DNA of 64,000 bases from Candidatus Tectomicrobia bacterium (GTDB lineage Bacteria > UBA8248): NCBI GenBank assembly GCA_016192135.1, contig JACPUR010000035.1, positions 31,056-95,055 of the forward strand, written 5' to 3'. Positions 45,416 through 54,019 of this stretch are shown here, one piece after another; position 1 is the first letter of the stretch, and each line of letters starts with the position of its first letter. The position numbers and the translations under genes are program-made. The notes beneath the pieces are model-generated. The model was not told the origin of the DNA, did no database searches, and saw only the letters and a list, made by a program, of their open reading frames with translations.

Positions 45416-46384
45416 ATGGGGCTGAGAATCGCGGTTGCGGCCGTGCTCCTGGCGCTGGGAGCCGCCGCCGGGGGTGAGGCAGGTGCGGCGAAGGTGGAGA
45501 TGCAGTCTTACCCCGTGCCCAAGGGTGCCCATCCGCACGATGTGGCCCCCGCCGCCGGTGGCGGGGTCTGGTACACCGCCCAGCACCAGGGGGCCCTGGG
45601 CTGGCTCGACCCGAAGACGGGCAGGACCGAGCACATCCCCCTCGGCGGGGGGTCCGCACCCCACGGGGTGATCGTCGGGCCGGACGGCGCTCCCTGGGTC
45701 ACCGACAGCGGCCTGAACGCCATCGTGCGGGTAGACCCCAAGACGCGCGCGGTGAAGCGCTACCCGCTCGCCGGCCGGGGCTACGCCAACCTGAACACCG
45801 CCGCCTTCGACGGCCGGGGCGTCCTCTGGTTCACGGGCCAGAACGGGGTGTACGGCAGCGTCGACCCCAGGACGGGGCAGGTGAAGGTCTATGACGCGCC
45901 CAAGGGGCGCGGCCCCTACGGCATCGCCGCGACGCCGGACGGCTCCGTCTACTACGTCTCGCTGGCGGGGAGCTATCTCGCCCGCATCGATACCGGGACG
46001 GGCGCGGCCGAGGTGATCGAGCCCCCGACGCCGGAGCAGGGGGCGCGGCGGGTATGGTCCGATTCCAAGGGGAGGCTCTGGATCAGTGAGTGGAACAGCG
46101 GGAACGTGAGCCGCTTCGACCCGAAGACGAAGGGGTGGAAGGTGTGGAAACTCCCGGGCGAGAGCCCGCGCGCCTATTCGGTCTACGTGGACGAAAGGGA
46201 CATCGTCTGGCTCACCGACTTCTCGGCCAACGCCGTCGTCCGCTTCGATCCGGAGACGGAGAAATTCCAGGCCTTCCCGAGCCCGCGCCCCGGGGCGCGC
46301 GTCCGCCAGATGCTGGGCCGCCCGGGGGAGGTGTGGGCGCCCGAGTCGGGGACGGATCACCTCGTCGTCCTGCGGACCCGGTGA
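45416..46384 (+). CDS. Virginiamycin B lyase-like beta-propeller (Vgb/SMP-30-like), secreted
   Basis: A 322-residue protein from ATG 45416 (GGGAGGGGAG upstream) with signal peptide VAAVLLALGAAAGGEAGA. Repeated blades carry the Vgb pattern GVWYTAQHQGALGWLDPKTG, PWVTDSGLNAIVRVDPKT, LWFTGQNGVYGSVDPRTG and LWISEWNSGNVSRFDPKT, about seven in total. True streptogramin lyases are cytoplasmic; this exported form is more likely a periplasmic propeller of unknown role. Confidence 0.87.
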   Translation: MGLRIAVAAVLLALGAAAGGEAGAAKVEMQSYPVPKGAHPHDVAPAAGGGVWYTAQHQGALGWLDPKTGRTEHIPLGGGSAPHGVIVGPDGAPWVTDSGLNAIVRVDPKTRAVKRYPLAGRGYANLNTAAFDGRGVLWFTGQNGVYGSVDPRTGQVKVYDAPKGRGPYGIAATPDGSVYYVSLAGSYLARIDTGTGAAEVIEPPTPEQGARRVWSDSKGRLWISEWNSGNVSRFDPKTKGWKVWKLPGESPRAYSVYVDERDIVWLTDFSANAVVRFDPETEKFQAFPSPRPGARVRQMLGRPGEVWAPESGTDHLVVLRTR

Positions 46385-46479
46385 GTGGGGTCCGAAATTC
46401 GCATGCGGAAAGCGCTTGCAGAGCGGACGAGATGAGGGCATATTTCGGATAGAAACGTCCGGTATATGGAGACATGCCC

Positions 46480-46698
46480 ATGCCCCCATCCGACAAGCAG
46501 GCCCTCGAATCTTGCTGCCCCTACCGGGAGGACTCCGAGGAAGAAGGAATCCTCTGCTTCGACCCCTGGCTGGACGAGTACGCCAAGCCTCCCGAGAACA
46601 TCATCGAGGGCTGGTGCAAGGGCGACCATCTGCACTGTCCCGTCTACACGGGCTTCCAGCGGAGCGTGGCGCTCCGGACCGGGGGCCAGCTTCCCTAG
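46480..46698 (+). CDS. Small Cys-rich protein, paralog 1
   Basis: 72 residues from ATG 46480 (GGAG eight bases upstream; ATG 46474 is too close). Cysteines are spaced as SCCPYRED, then ILCFDPW, EGWCKGDHLHCPVY. The same order CP-x-R, LCF-[DE]-P, WC-x-x-D, CP is found in the next gene, so the two are duplicates. Four shared Cys could bind zinc or an Fe-S cluster. No family recognised. Confidence 0.68.
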   Translation: MPPSDKQALESCCPYREDSEEEGILCFDPWLDEYAKPPENIIEGWCKGDHLHCPVYTGFQRSVALRTGGQLP

Positions 46699-46721
46699 CC
46701 CGCTCCTGCCAGGAGGCCGTC

Positions 46722-46958
46722 ATGATCCCGGGTCCGGAGGCGTTCGAGGCGGCGCGGGAGCCGGCGAACCGGATGAACCTGGGTTGCCCCTTCCGGGTGG
46801 ACTTCCCGGGAGAGGGGTTCCTTTGCTTCGAGCCCATGGGGCGGACGCTGCGGCCCCCGGTGGATGACGCTTGGTGCGGCCGGGACCCGCTCCGATGCCC
46901 CGCTTGCCAAGCCTCCCTGCAGGCCCTCCGGATGATGCTGCTGCGGCGCTGCGCCTGA
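46722..46958 (+). CDS. Small Cys-rich protein, paralog 2
   Basis: 78 residues from ATG 46722 with AGGAGG five bases upstream. Pattern LGCPFRVD, FLCFEPM, DAWCGRDPLRCPAC aligns with the preceding gene 23 bases upstream. It has an extra N-terminal helix and a C-terminal segment (LQALRMMLLRRCA). Its function is unknown. Tandem arrangement with good ribosome sites on both argues that they are real genes. Confidence 0.68.
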   Translation: MIPGPEAFEAAREPANRMNLGCPFRVDFPGEGFLCFEPMGRTLRPPVDDAWCGRDPLRCPACQASLQALRMMLLRRCA

Positions 46959-46967
46959 TCGATTCCC

Positions 46968-47705
46968 CTACTCCGCCAGCATCCGCACCGGCAGGAGCGT
47001 CTTGCGCAGGCGGAATTTCACCACCGAGTGGCGCTCGATGTGCGCCATCGCCTCCTCGACCGAGTCCGTGACGAGGATGAGGTCGAGGTCCGTGGGCGAG
47101 ATGGTTCCCTCTCCCGCCATCTCCTTGAGGAGCCCGAGAAGGGGCTCCCAGTAGTGCCGCCCCATCAGGACGATGGGGAAGTCCTGGATCTTCCCGCACT
47201 GGATCAGGGTATACGCCTCGAACAGCTCGTCCAGCGTCCCGATGCCGCCCGGCATCACGACGAAGGCGTAGGAGTACTTGAAAAGGAAGACCTTCCGGAT
47301 GAAGAAGTAGCGGATGGTCACCCAGTGGTCGAGGTAGGCGTTCGGCTTCTGCTCGTGGGGGAGCTGGACGTTGCATCCGACCGAGCGGCCGCCGCCTTCC
47401 TTGGCCCCCCGGTTGGCGGCCTCCATGAGACCGCTCCCGCCCCCCGTCATCACCGTGAAGCCCAGCTTCACGATCTCGCGGCCCACCTCGCGCGCCAGCT
47501 CATAGTAGGGGTGCCCCTCCTGGATGCGGGCCGAGCCGAAGACCGTCACGCAAGGGCCCAGGAAATGGAGCTTTCGGAGCCCCCGCACGAACTCCAACGC
47601 CACGCGGAAAAGAAAGGCCGCCTCCCATTTCCGGGAGTGCGGCCCTTCGAGGAACGCCTTCTCGTCCAGCTTTTGGCCGTCTTGGGTGCCGAGCAACCCT
47701 TTCAA
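46968..47705 (-). CDS. LOG family protein (lysine-decarboxylase-like Rossmann fold)
   Basis: A 245-residue protein with the family signatures VMTGGGSGLMEAANRGA and VVMPGGIGTLDELFEAYTL, the latter being the PGGxGTxxE motif of cytokinin-activating nucleotide 5'-monophosphate phosphoribohydrolases. Likely removes ribose-phosphate from a modified or damaged nucleotide. Older lysine decarboxylase annotations for this family are incorrect. It lies 18 bases after the DsbA-like gene stop. Confidence 0.9.
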   Translation of the reverse strand: MKGLLGTQDGQKLDEKAFLEGPHSRKWEAAFLFRVALEFVRGLRKLHFLGPCVTVFGSARIQEGHPYYELAREVGREIVKLGFTVMTGGGSGLMEAANRGAKEGGGRSVGCNVQLPHEQKPNAYLDHWVTIRYFFIRKVFLFKYSYAFVVMPGGIGTLDELFEAYTLIQCGKIQDFPIVLMGRHYWEPLLGLLKEMAGEGTISPTDLDLILVTDSVEEAMAHIERHSVVKFRLRKTLLPVRMLAE

Positions 47706-47723
47706 CGGGCGCCTCCCGCGGGG

Positions 47724-48473
47724 CTACTTCCCGGCCCGCGCCTCCTGGATCAAGCCGGCGAGGTCCGCCTCCTCCATGGCGCCCGGGATGAGCTTCTTCC
47801 CGACGACGAAGGCCGGCGTCCCCCGGATGGCGAGCGCCTGCGCCAGGGCGAAGTTCTTCTGCAGGATCGCCTCGATCTCGGGCGCCGCCATGTCCTTCTT
47901 CAGTCGCTCGGAGTCGAGCCCCACCGAGGCCGCCGTCTCGAGAATCTCCGCCTCGCTGAACGAGCCCCCGCCCGACATGAGGGCGTTGTGGAAGGCGACG
48001 TACTTTCCCTGGGCGCGTGAGGCGAGGGCGGCCCGGGCCGCGAGGACCGAGGGCGGACCCAGGATGGGGAACTCCTTGTAGATGATGCGAACCTTGGCGT
48101 CCTTCTTGAGGACGTTCTCCACCGCCGGGTGCACCTTCCGGCAGTAGCCGCAGCGGTAGTCGAAGAACTCGACGATGGTCACGTCCCCCTGGGGATTCCC
48201 GCCCACGGGCGCCTCGGCGTCGTTGTAGAGCGGGCCCTGGTTCTGGCCGAGCGCCTGGTGCGCGGCCGCCGTCTGGGCGGCCTCCCGCTTTTGCTCGAGC
48301 GACGCGATGGCCTCGGCGATGACTTCGGGGTTCTTGAGGAGGTACTGGCGGACGATGCGCTCGACGTCCGCCTCGCCGCCCGGAGTCCCCGAGAGCCTCC
48401 AGACGAGCAGGGAGCCCAGGACGATCAGGATCACGAGGGTGGCGGCCGTGGTGAAGGTCAGGCGGTTCTTCAT
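47724..48473 (-). CDS. DsbA-family thiol:disulfide oxidoreductase, membrane anchored or exported
   Basis: 249 residues from ATG 48473. The N-terminal hydrophobic segment (TAATLVILIVLGSLLVW) has no clear cleavage site, so it may stay as an anchor. A helical region is followed by a thioredoxin fold with FFDYRCGYCRKVHP (Cys108, Cys111) and cis-Pro loop IRGTPAFVVG. This is the Com1/DSBA-like type that forms or isomerises disulfides of exported proteins. Upstream of the LOG gene in the same direction. Confidence 0.9.
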   Translation of the reverse strand: MKNRLTFTTAATLVILIVLGSLLVWRLSGTPGGEADVERIVRQYLLKNPEVIAEAIASLEQKREAAQTAAAHQALGQNQGPLYNDAEAPVGGNPQGDVTIVEFFDYRCGYCRKVHPAVENVLKKDAKVRIIYKEFPILGPPSVLAARAALASRAQGKYVAFHNALMSGGGSFSEAEILETAASVGLDSERLKKDMAAPEIEAILQKNFALAQALAIRGTPAFVVGKKLIPGAMEEADLAGLIQEARAGK

Positions 48474-48646
48474 GGACGGGATTTTCCTCACTGGGGGAAT
48501 GCGCGCCGCCCGCGGCGGCCGGATAGAGAATGGGCGGGGAAACCCCCGGAGTCAAGGCGGCGGCGGGCATGCTACAATGGCGGCTTCGCGGCCATGCCAT
48601 CGGTCCAGCGGGAGGCGCCGCCTCTCAAGACAGGGGGAGGGTAGAT

Positions 48647-49156
48647 ATGCCCTGCTTCGTCAAGCGTGTCGGCCACATCGGTATCCACGTGAAGGACGTG
48701 GGGCGCTCGATCCAGTTCTACCGCGAGGTCCTCGGCCTGAAGCTCACGGGCAAGTGGGGCCCGCCCGACTTCCGCCGCCCCATCTGCTTCATGCGCTGCG
48801 GCGACATGCACCACGACCTCGTGTTCTTCGAGCTGGCGGAGGACGCGCGCAAGGCCGGCATCCCCCTCGGCGACTCCGAAAAGCGCACCCAGGCCGGGCT
48901 CCACCACATCGCCTTCGAGGCCCACGACCGGGAGACCTGGCTCGAGGCCCTCCAGCACGTCCGGGGAAAGGGCATCCAGCTCGTTTCGGGGCCCTACACC
49001 CACGGCCCCGAGGGCTCGGACGGGGACAGCTTCGTGGGCGGCAGCGGGAGCCACGCCTTCTACTTCCTCGACCCCGACGAGAACCGCATCGAGATCTACT
49101 GCTGGATGATGCGGGTCAGCCGGCCCAGCATCGCCGCGCCCGCGCCGGACCTGTAG
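48647..49156 (+). CDS. VOC superfamily (glyoxalase/extradiol dioxygenase-like) protein
   Basis: 169 residues from ATG 48647 with GGGGGAGG upstream. Two beta-alpha-beta-beta-beta modules have metal ligands suggested by VKRVGHIGIHVKD (His), AGLHHIAFEAHD (His) and DPDENRIEIYCW (Glu), the layout of type I extradiol dioxygenases or glyoxalases. The substrate is not clear; the length suits a one-domain dioxygenase-like enzyme. It precedes the dehydrogenase gene on the same strand. Confidence 0.87.
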   Translation: MPCFVKRVGHIGIHVKDVGRSIQFYREVLGLKLTGKWGPPDFRRPICFMRCGDMHHDLVFFELAEDARKAGIPLGDSEKRTQAGLHHIAFEAHDRETWLEALQHVRGKGIQLVSGPYTHGPEGSDGDSFVGGSGSHAFYFLDPDENRIEIYCWMMRVSRPSIAAPAPDL

Positions 49157-49189
49157 GGAAAAACAAGCCTTCCGGGGCGGATATTCCCC

Positions 49190-49217
49190 GCAGGGGCGTT
49201 CAATCGGGCGCCCCTGC
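49190..49217. repeat. Degenerate family A palindrome
   Basis: Arms GCAGGGGCG/CGCCCCTGC with inner TTCAATCGGG, a half-decayed version of the TTCAATTGAA subtype at 35318. Confidence 0.75.
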
Positions 49218-49244
49218 GCTTGCTCGTGCACGGAGAGATCCCGC

Positions 49245-50297
49245 ATGCCCTCCGATTCCCCCCGCGTCTTTCCCGCCGGCGCCCTGCGCGGCTTGGTGGA
49301 GCGCCTGTTCGCGGCCGCGGGCTGCGGGCCGGAGGACGCGGCCGTGGCGGCCGACGTCCTGCTGGAGGCCGACCTGCGCGGCTACGGCACGCACGGCCTC
49401 CTCCGGCTGCCCATGATGATCCGGCGCATCCAGTCCGGCATGATCGACCCGAGGGCGCGCCCCCGGGTGACGGAGGAGCGCGAGGCCAGCGCCCTGGTGG
49501 ACGCCGGCCGTGCGCTGGGCCCGGTGGGCGTCCTCTACGGGGCGCGCTTGGCCGCCCGCAAGGCCGCGCGCGCCGGCTGCTGCGCGGTCGGGGTGGTGAA
49601 CGCCGACCACATCTGCATGGCGGGCTACTACGCCGAGCACATCGCCCGGGAGGGCCTGGCGGGCCTCCTGATGGGCGTGGTGCAGCCCCTGGTCCATCCG
49701 CTCGGGGGCGGCGAGCGCGTGCTGGGCACGAACCCCCTCGCCATCGCCCTTCCGGGTGAGGACGGCCGGCCCCTCCTCCTCGACTTCGCCACGAGCGAGA
49801 TCGCCTTCGGCTCCGTCCTCCGGGCGAAGGCCCGGGGGGAGAGACTCCCGCCCGGGGCGGCCGTCGGGCCGGACGGCCGGCCCACGACCGATCCGGCCGA
49901 GGCGGCGGCGGGCGCGGTCGCCCCCTTCGGCGGGCACCGGGGCTACGGCCTGTCGCTCTTCATGGGGCTGCTGGCGGGCCCTCTCCTCGGGGCCAAGGTG
50001 GGGAAGCCCCTGGGCCAGGCCGTCCGCGAGGGGCGCTACGACAAGGGGGAGCTCCTCATCGCCATCGACCCCGCCGCCTTCGGCGACCCCGGGGAATTCC
50101 GCCGGGCCGCCGCCGTCCACATCCGGGAAGTGAAAGGCTCGCGAAAGGCGCCCGGGGCCCCGGAAATCCGCATCCCCGGCGAGCGCGGCTTCGCCGAGCG
50201 CGAACGCCGCCTGCGCGAGGGCGTTCCCATCGACGCGGCCGTCTGGGCGGAGGTCGCCTCCCTCGCCGGGGAGCTGAAAGTTTCTCTTCCCGGATAG
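49245..50297 (+). CDS. Malate/L-lactate/ureidoglycolate dehydrogenase family (Ldh_2)
   Basis: A 350-residue NAD(P)-dependent 2-hydroxyacid dehydrogenase of the type 2 malate/lactate fold. Characteristic blocks: DLRGYGTHGLLRLPMMIRR, GAVAPFGGHRGYGLSLFMG, VLGTNPLAIALPG and DFATSEIAFGSV. His in GTHG and in the HICMAGYY region fit the active site. Likely oxidises a 2-hydroxy acid such as sulfolactate, malate or ureidoglycolate; no context chooses among these. Confidence 0.9.
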   Translation: MPSDSPRVFPAGALRGLVERLFAAAGCGPEDAAVAADVLLEADLRGYGTHGLLRLPMMIRRIQSGMIDPRARPRVTEEREASALVDAGRALGPVGVLYGARLAARKAARAGCCAVGVVNADHICMAGYYAEHIAREGLAGLLMGVVQPLVHPLGGGERVLGTNPLAIALPGEDGRPLLLDFATSEIAFGSVLRAKARGERLPPGAAVGPDGRPTTDPAEAAAGAVAPFGGHRGYGLSLFMGLLAGPLLGAKVGKPLGQAVREGRYDKGELLIAIDPAAFGDPGEFRRAAAVHIREVKGSRKAPGAPEIRIPGERGFAERERRLREGVPIDAAVWAEVASLAGELKVSLPG

Positions 50298-50402
50298 CTT
50301 TCTCCGCTTCCCTCTTGAGAAGTACGCATCTCCCGGCGGATAATGCGCGCCGGTTCCCTTTCTTTAACTCGTTCGGCAGGGGCTCTCTGGAGGGTGACGG
50401 GC

Positions 50403-51797
50403 ATGCGGCGCATGCGGTGGGCGGCACTGTGCGGGTTGGCGTTCTTGCTCTGGATGTTTTCCGTCCCGGCCTGGGGCCAGACGGCGGAGGAGTGGTTCCG
50501 CCGGGGGAGGGAGGCCACCTCGCCCGACGACCAGATCCGCTACTACACCGAGTATCTCCGCCTCCGCCCGGACGACTACGTCGGCTACAACAACCGGTGC
50601 ATCGCCTACCGGGCGAAGAAGCTCACCGACCTCGCCCTGGCCGACTGCAACCGGTCGGTGCAGATGAAGTCCGACTTCGCCCTGGCCTACAACAACCGGG
50701 GCAACGTCTACCTGGACAAGGGGCAGTTCGACCTGGCCATCGCGGACTACTCCAGGTCCATCCAGCTGGACCGGAACTACGCCCTGGCCTACAACAACCG
50801 CGGCGTCGCCTACCACGACAAGAAGATGCACGACCTCGCGCTCTCCGATCTCACCGAGGCCATCCGGCTCGATGGCGGCAAGCCTCTCTACCACCGCAAC
50901 CGCGGCCGCCTCCAGATCGACCGGAAGAACTATCCGGCGGCCATCGAGGATATGAACCGCGCCATCCAGATGGAGCCGGGCGAAGCCTACAACTTCTACC
51001 ACCGGGGGCGCGCCCGCGAGCTGGCCAAGATGACCGACGAGGCCATCCAGGACTACACCCAGGCCATCCGCCTGAACCCCTCCGACACCTACTTCAACCG
51101 CAACCGCGGCTACCTGTACCTGGACAAGGAGCTGTACGACCTGGCCGTCGCGGATTACAACAAGCACCTGGGCGCCGTGCCGGACGACCACGTCTCCTTC
51201 AACAACCGGGCCGTCGCCTACGAGAACAAGGGGCAGATCGACCTCGCTCTCGCCGACTACGCCAAGGCCGCCCAGATCAACCCCAAGTACGCCCTCCCGC
51301 ACCGCAACCGGGGGCGGATCTTCCAGGGCCGCAAGCAGTACGACCTGGCGGTCATCGAGTACACCAAGGCCTTCGAGCGCGACCCGAAGGACATCTCCTC
51401 CGTCCGCTGGCGCGCCCAGAGCTACAAGGCCATGAAGCGCTGGGAGGAGGCCCGGAACGATTTCGAGAAGGCCTACCAGGCCGATCCCGCGAGCGCCGCG
51501 GCCAACAACTCCCTCGCCTGGTTCCTCGCCACCTGCCCGGGGCCCGCCTCCTGCCGCAACGGCAAGCGCGCCGTCGAGCACGCCCTGAAGGCCGTGGGAC
51601 TTGATTACAGTGCCTCCTACATGGACACCCTCGCCGCCGCCTACGCCGAGGACGGGCGGTGGGAGGACGCCGTGCGGACCCAGGAGCAGGCCGTCGCCAT
51701 GCTGCGCCAGCAGAAGGCGAGCGAGAAGCGCATCGCCGACTACCAGACGCGCGCCGACCTCTTCAAGAAGAAGAAGCCCCACCGGGAGGCGGAGTGA
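50403..51797 (+). CDS. Exported tetratricopeptide repeat protein 1
   Basis: A 464-residue protein from ATG 50403, after GGAGGG. Signal peptide LCGLAFLLWMFSVPAWGQ. About ten TPR units follow, recognisable by repeats of AYNNRGxxYxxKxxxDLAxxDYxxAIxLx. The C-terminal part has AANNSLAWFLATCPGPASC, then a final TPR-like pair. Likely a periplasmic scaffold. It shares N-terminal AWGQTAEE and the LAWFLATCPGP motif with the next gene 38 bases downstream, so they are paralogs. Confidence 0.85.
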   Translation: MRRMRWAALCGLAFLLWMFSVPAWGQTAEEWFRRGREATSPDDQIRYYTEYLRLRPDDYVGYNNRCIAYRAKKLTDLALADCNRSVQMKSDFALAYNNRGNVYLDKGQFDLAIADYSRSIQLDRNYALAYNNRGVAYHDKKMHDLALSDLTEAIRLDGGKPLYHRNRGRLQIDRKNYPAAIEDMNRAIQMEPGEAYNFYHRGRARELAKMTDEAIQDYTQAIRLNPSDTYFNRNRGYLYLDKELYDLAVADYNKHLGAVPDDHVSFNNRAVAYENKGQIDLALADYAKAAQINPKYALPHRNRGRIFQGRKQYDLAVIEYTKAFERDPKDISSVRWRAQSYKAMKRWEEARNDFEKAYQADPASAAANNSLAWFLATCPGPASCRNGKRAVEHALKAVGLDYSASYMDTLAAAYAEDGRWEDAVRTQEQAVAMLRQQKASEKRIADYQTRADLFKKKKPHREAE

Positions 51798-51835
51798 AGG
51801 GAGGGGCTTGCGGCCCATGCGGAGGAGGGCTGGGC

Positions 51836-52609
51836 ATGAAACGGCTTTGGCTCGTCATGCTGGCGGTTGCGGTCGTCGTGGGCGTTTCCGCCCCGGCCTG
51901 GGGCCAGACGGCGGAGGAGCTGTGGCGGAAGGCGCAGGAGACGCAGTCCTACGAGGCTCAGATCCGCTACTACACGGAATACATCCGCCTGAGGCCGGAA
52001 AGCTACGCTGCCTACACCAACCGGGGGAGCGCCTACGGACGCAGGGGTCTTTACGATCTTGCCGTTGCGGACCACACAAAGGCAATCCAGTTGAAGCCGG
52101 ATTACATACTGGCTTACAGCAACCGGGCCGCGATGTACAAGAGGCTGAGGCTCCTGGACCTGGCTCTCGCGGACATCGCGAAAGTGCTCCAGAGGGAGCC
52201 GAATCATGTTTTCTCTCTCAGCAACCAGGCGGAAATCTATTTGATGAAGAAGCTTTACCTTCAGGCGCTCGCGGCGCAAGAGAAGGTGGTTCGGCTGGCG
52301 CCCGAGGACTCCGCGGCGAACAACTTCCTCGCCTGGTTCCTCGCCACCTGCCCCGGGCCGCCAAGCTGCCGGGACGGAAAACGCGCCGTGGAGATCGCCA
52401 TCAAGTCGGTCCGCCTGAGGTGGGATGAGTACAACTTGGACACCCTGGCCGCGGCCTACGCCGAGGCGGGACGCTTCGAGGACGCCGTCAAGACCCAGCA
52501 GCAGGCCATCGACCTCCTCCGCCAGAAGAAGGCGGGCGAGGTACGCATCGCCAGTTATGAAAAGCGATTGAACCTTTACCTGCAGAGGAAGCCCTATAGG
52601 GACAACTAG
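51836..52609 (+). CDS. Exported tetratricopeptide repeat protein 2
   Basis: A 257-residue shorter relative of the previous gene, from ATG 51836 with GGAGGAGGG upstream. Signal peptide VMLAVAVVVGVSAPAWGQ. Four or so TPR units (YAAYTNRGSAYGRRGLYDLA, ILAYSNRAAMYKRLRLLDLA) lead to AANNFLAWFLATCPGPPSC and a C-terminal helical pair. Codon use in the middle is a little less GC-rich than its neighbours. Probably co-transcribed with TPR protein 1. Confidence 0.84.
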   Translation: MKRLWLVMLAVAVVVGVSAPAWGQTAEELWRKAQETQSYEAQIRYYTEYIRLRPESYAAYTNRGSAYGRRGLYDLAVADHTKAIQLKPDYILAYSNRAAMYKRLRLLDLALADIAKVLQREPNHVFSLSNQAEIYLMKKLYLQALAAQEKVVRLAPEDSAANNFLAWFLATCPGPPSCRDGKRAVEIAIKSVRLRWDEYNLDTLAAAYAEAGRFEDAVKTQQQAIDLLRQKKAGEVRIASYEKRLNLYLQRKPYRDN

Positions 52610-52634
52610 TTTTGCATCCAGTCAGGAGGCCCCC

Positions 52635-53906
52635 GTGCCCCGGCCGCACTACGATGCCCCGCCCCGCGCGGGGGACACGATGATCCCCTACGGCCAAGAG
52701 CCATCGAGGCTCGCGGGCCCCCGCCCCGAGATGAAGAAGAACACCCGCCTCGTGGGCCACACGGACTTGGACGGCTGGGGGGACACCTTCCAGATCCAGG
52801 TGCGGGACGGGGTGGCCTACGTCGCCGCCTCGGGCGCCCTGGGCCACAACGGCATGACCGTCCTGGACGTCTCGGACCCCTCGAGGCCCCGGGTGGTCCA
52901 CCGCATCGTGGACCGGCCGAGCGCCCGCACCCATAAGCTGCTCCTCGTCGAGGACGCCCTCTACACCAACAGCGAGAAGGTGCCCGGCATCGACGACCCC
53001 GAGGCCGTCGGGGGGATGCGTATCTTCGACCTCGGCGACCGCAGGAAGCCCCGCTTCGTGAACTGGATCGAGGGGGAGGGCCGGGGGGTCCACCGGCCCA
53101 TCCACGACCGGGAGCGGAAGCTCCTCTACTGCTCGGCCTTCAAGGAGGGCTGCCGGGGCAAGGTGATGAACATCTACGACGTGCGCGACCCCTTCAAGCC
53201 CGAGCTCCTGAGCCAGTCCTGGATCGAGGGCCAGAACGAGGGGGCGGGGGAGAAGCCCTCGTGGGATTTCGAGCAGGTGGGCTGGGGCTGCTGGCTCCAC
53301 GAGGCCAACCCCTGGGGGAACTACGCCACCTGCGGCTTCTGGAACGGGGGCATCGCCCTCTTCGACACCTCCGATCCCCGGCGGCCCCGGTTCCTCTGGC
53401 GCCACAACCCCCACGAGACCCACGGTTGGCCGGGCGCCTACCACACCTTCCTCGTGCCCCCGGGCGGGGAGTTCGCCGTGGTGACGACCGAGTGCGTCAC
53501 CATGAACTGCGCCCACCCGCCCGCCTTCGTCACCTTCTACGACATGCGGAACCCGCTGCATCCGCTCCCCATCAGCACCTACCACCCCGCCGAGATCGAC
53601 CCCGTCTCCATGCGCCCCCGGGACATGAGCTGGTGCGAGACGGGCGCCCGTTACGGGGCCCACAACGTCTGGCTCGACATGCGGCGCGACGACCTCGTCT
53701 ACATCGTCTGGTACAACGGCGGCCTCCGCATCATCGACTGGTCCAACCCCTTCCGGCCCAAGGAAGCCGGTTACTACGTCCCCGCCGGGAACGCCGAGAA
53801 GTTCTGCCCCCAGTCCAACGACGTCTTCGTGGACCGCGCCACCGGCCTCGCCTATGTCGGCGACCGCTGGGGCCTGGGGATGCACATCGTCGAGTACACG
53901 GGCTAG
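52635..53906 (+). CDS. LVIVD-repeat propeller protein
   Basis: A 423-residue protein from GTG 52635 with CAGGAGG upstream. It contains repeated blades of the LVIVD type: MTVLDVSDPSRPRVVHR, MRIFDLGDRRKPRFVNW, MNIYDVRDPFKPELLSQ, IALFDTSDPRRPRFLWR and LRIIDWSNPFRPKEAGY. No signal peptide. The cysteine and histidine content (VGWGCWLHEAN, PHETHGW) is high and might bind metal. The family has no settled function; often annotated only by repeat. Confidence 0.85.
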   Translation: MPRPHYDAPPRAGDTMIPYGQEPSRLAGPRPEMKKNTRLVGHTDLDGWGDTFQIQVRDGVAYVAASGALGHNGMTVLDVSDPSRPRVVHRIVDRPSARTHKLLLVEDALYTNSEKVPGIDDPEAVGGMRIFDLGDRRKPRFVNWIEGEGRGVHRPIHDRERKLLYCSAFKEGCRGKVMNIYDVRDPFKPELLSQSWIEGQNEGAGEKPSWDFEQVGWGCWLHEANPWGNYATCGFWNGGIALFDTSDPRRPRFLWRHNPHETHGWPGAYHTFLVPPGGEFAVVTTECVTMNCAHPPAFVTFYDMRNPLHPLPISTYHPAEIDPVSMRPRDMSWCETGARYGAHNVWLDMRRDDLVYIVWYNGGLRIIDWSNPFRPKEAGYYVPAGNAEKFCPQSNDVFVDRATGLAYVGDRWGLGMHIVEYTG

Positions 53907-54019
53907 ACATTCCACGTAAGCCGTTCTTATAATTTCGGTTAATCTGGCGTTTCGTGTGCTGGGTGCTTGGAAACTCGTCTTCCGCTCCGCGCCAGAGGAG
54001 CGCGCGAAGGAGGCCGCTG

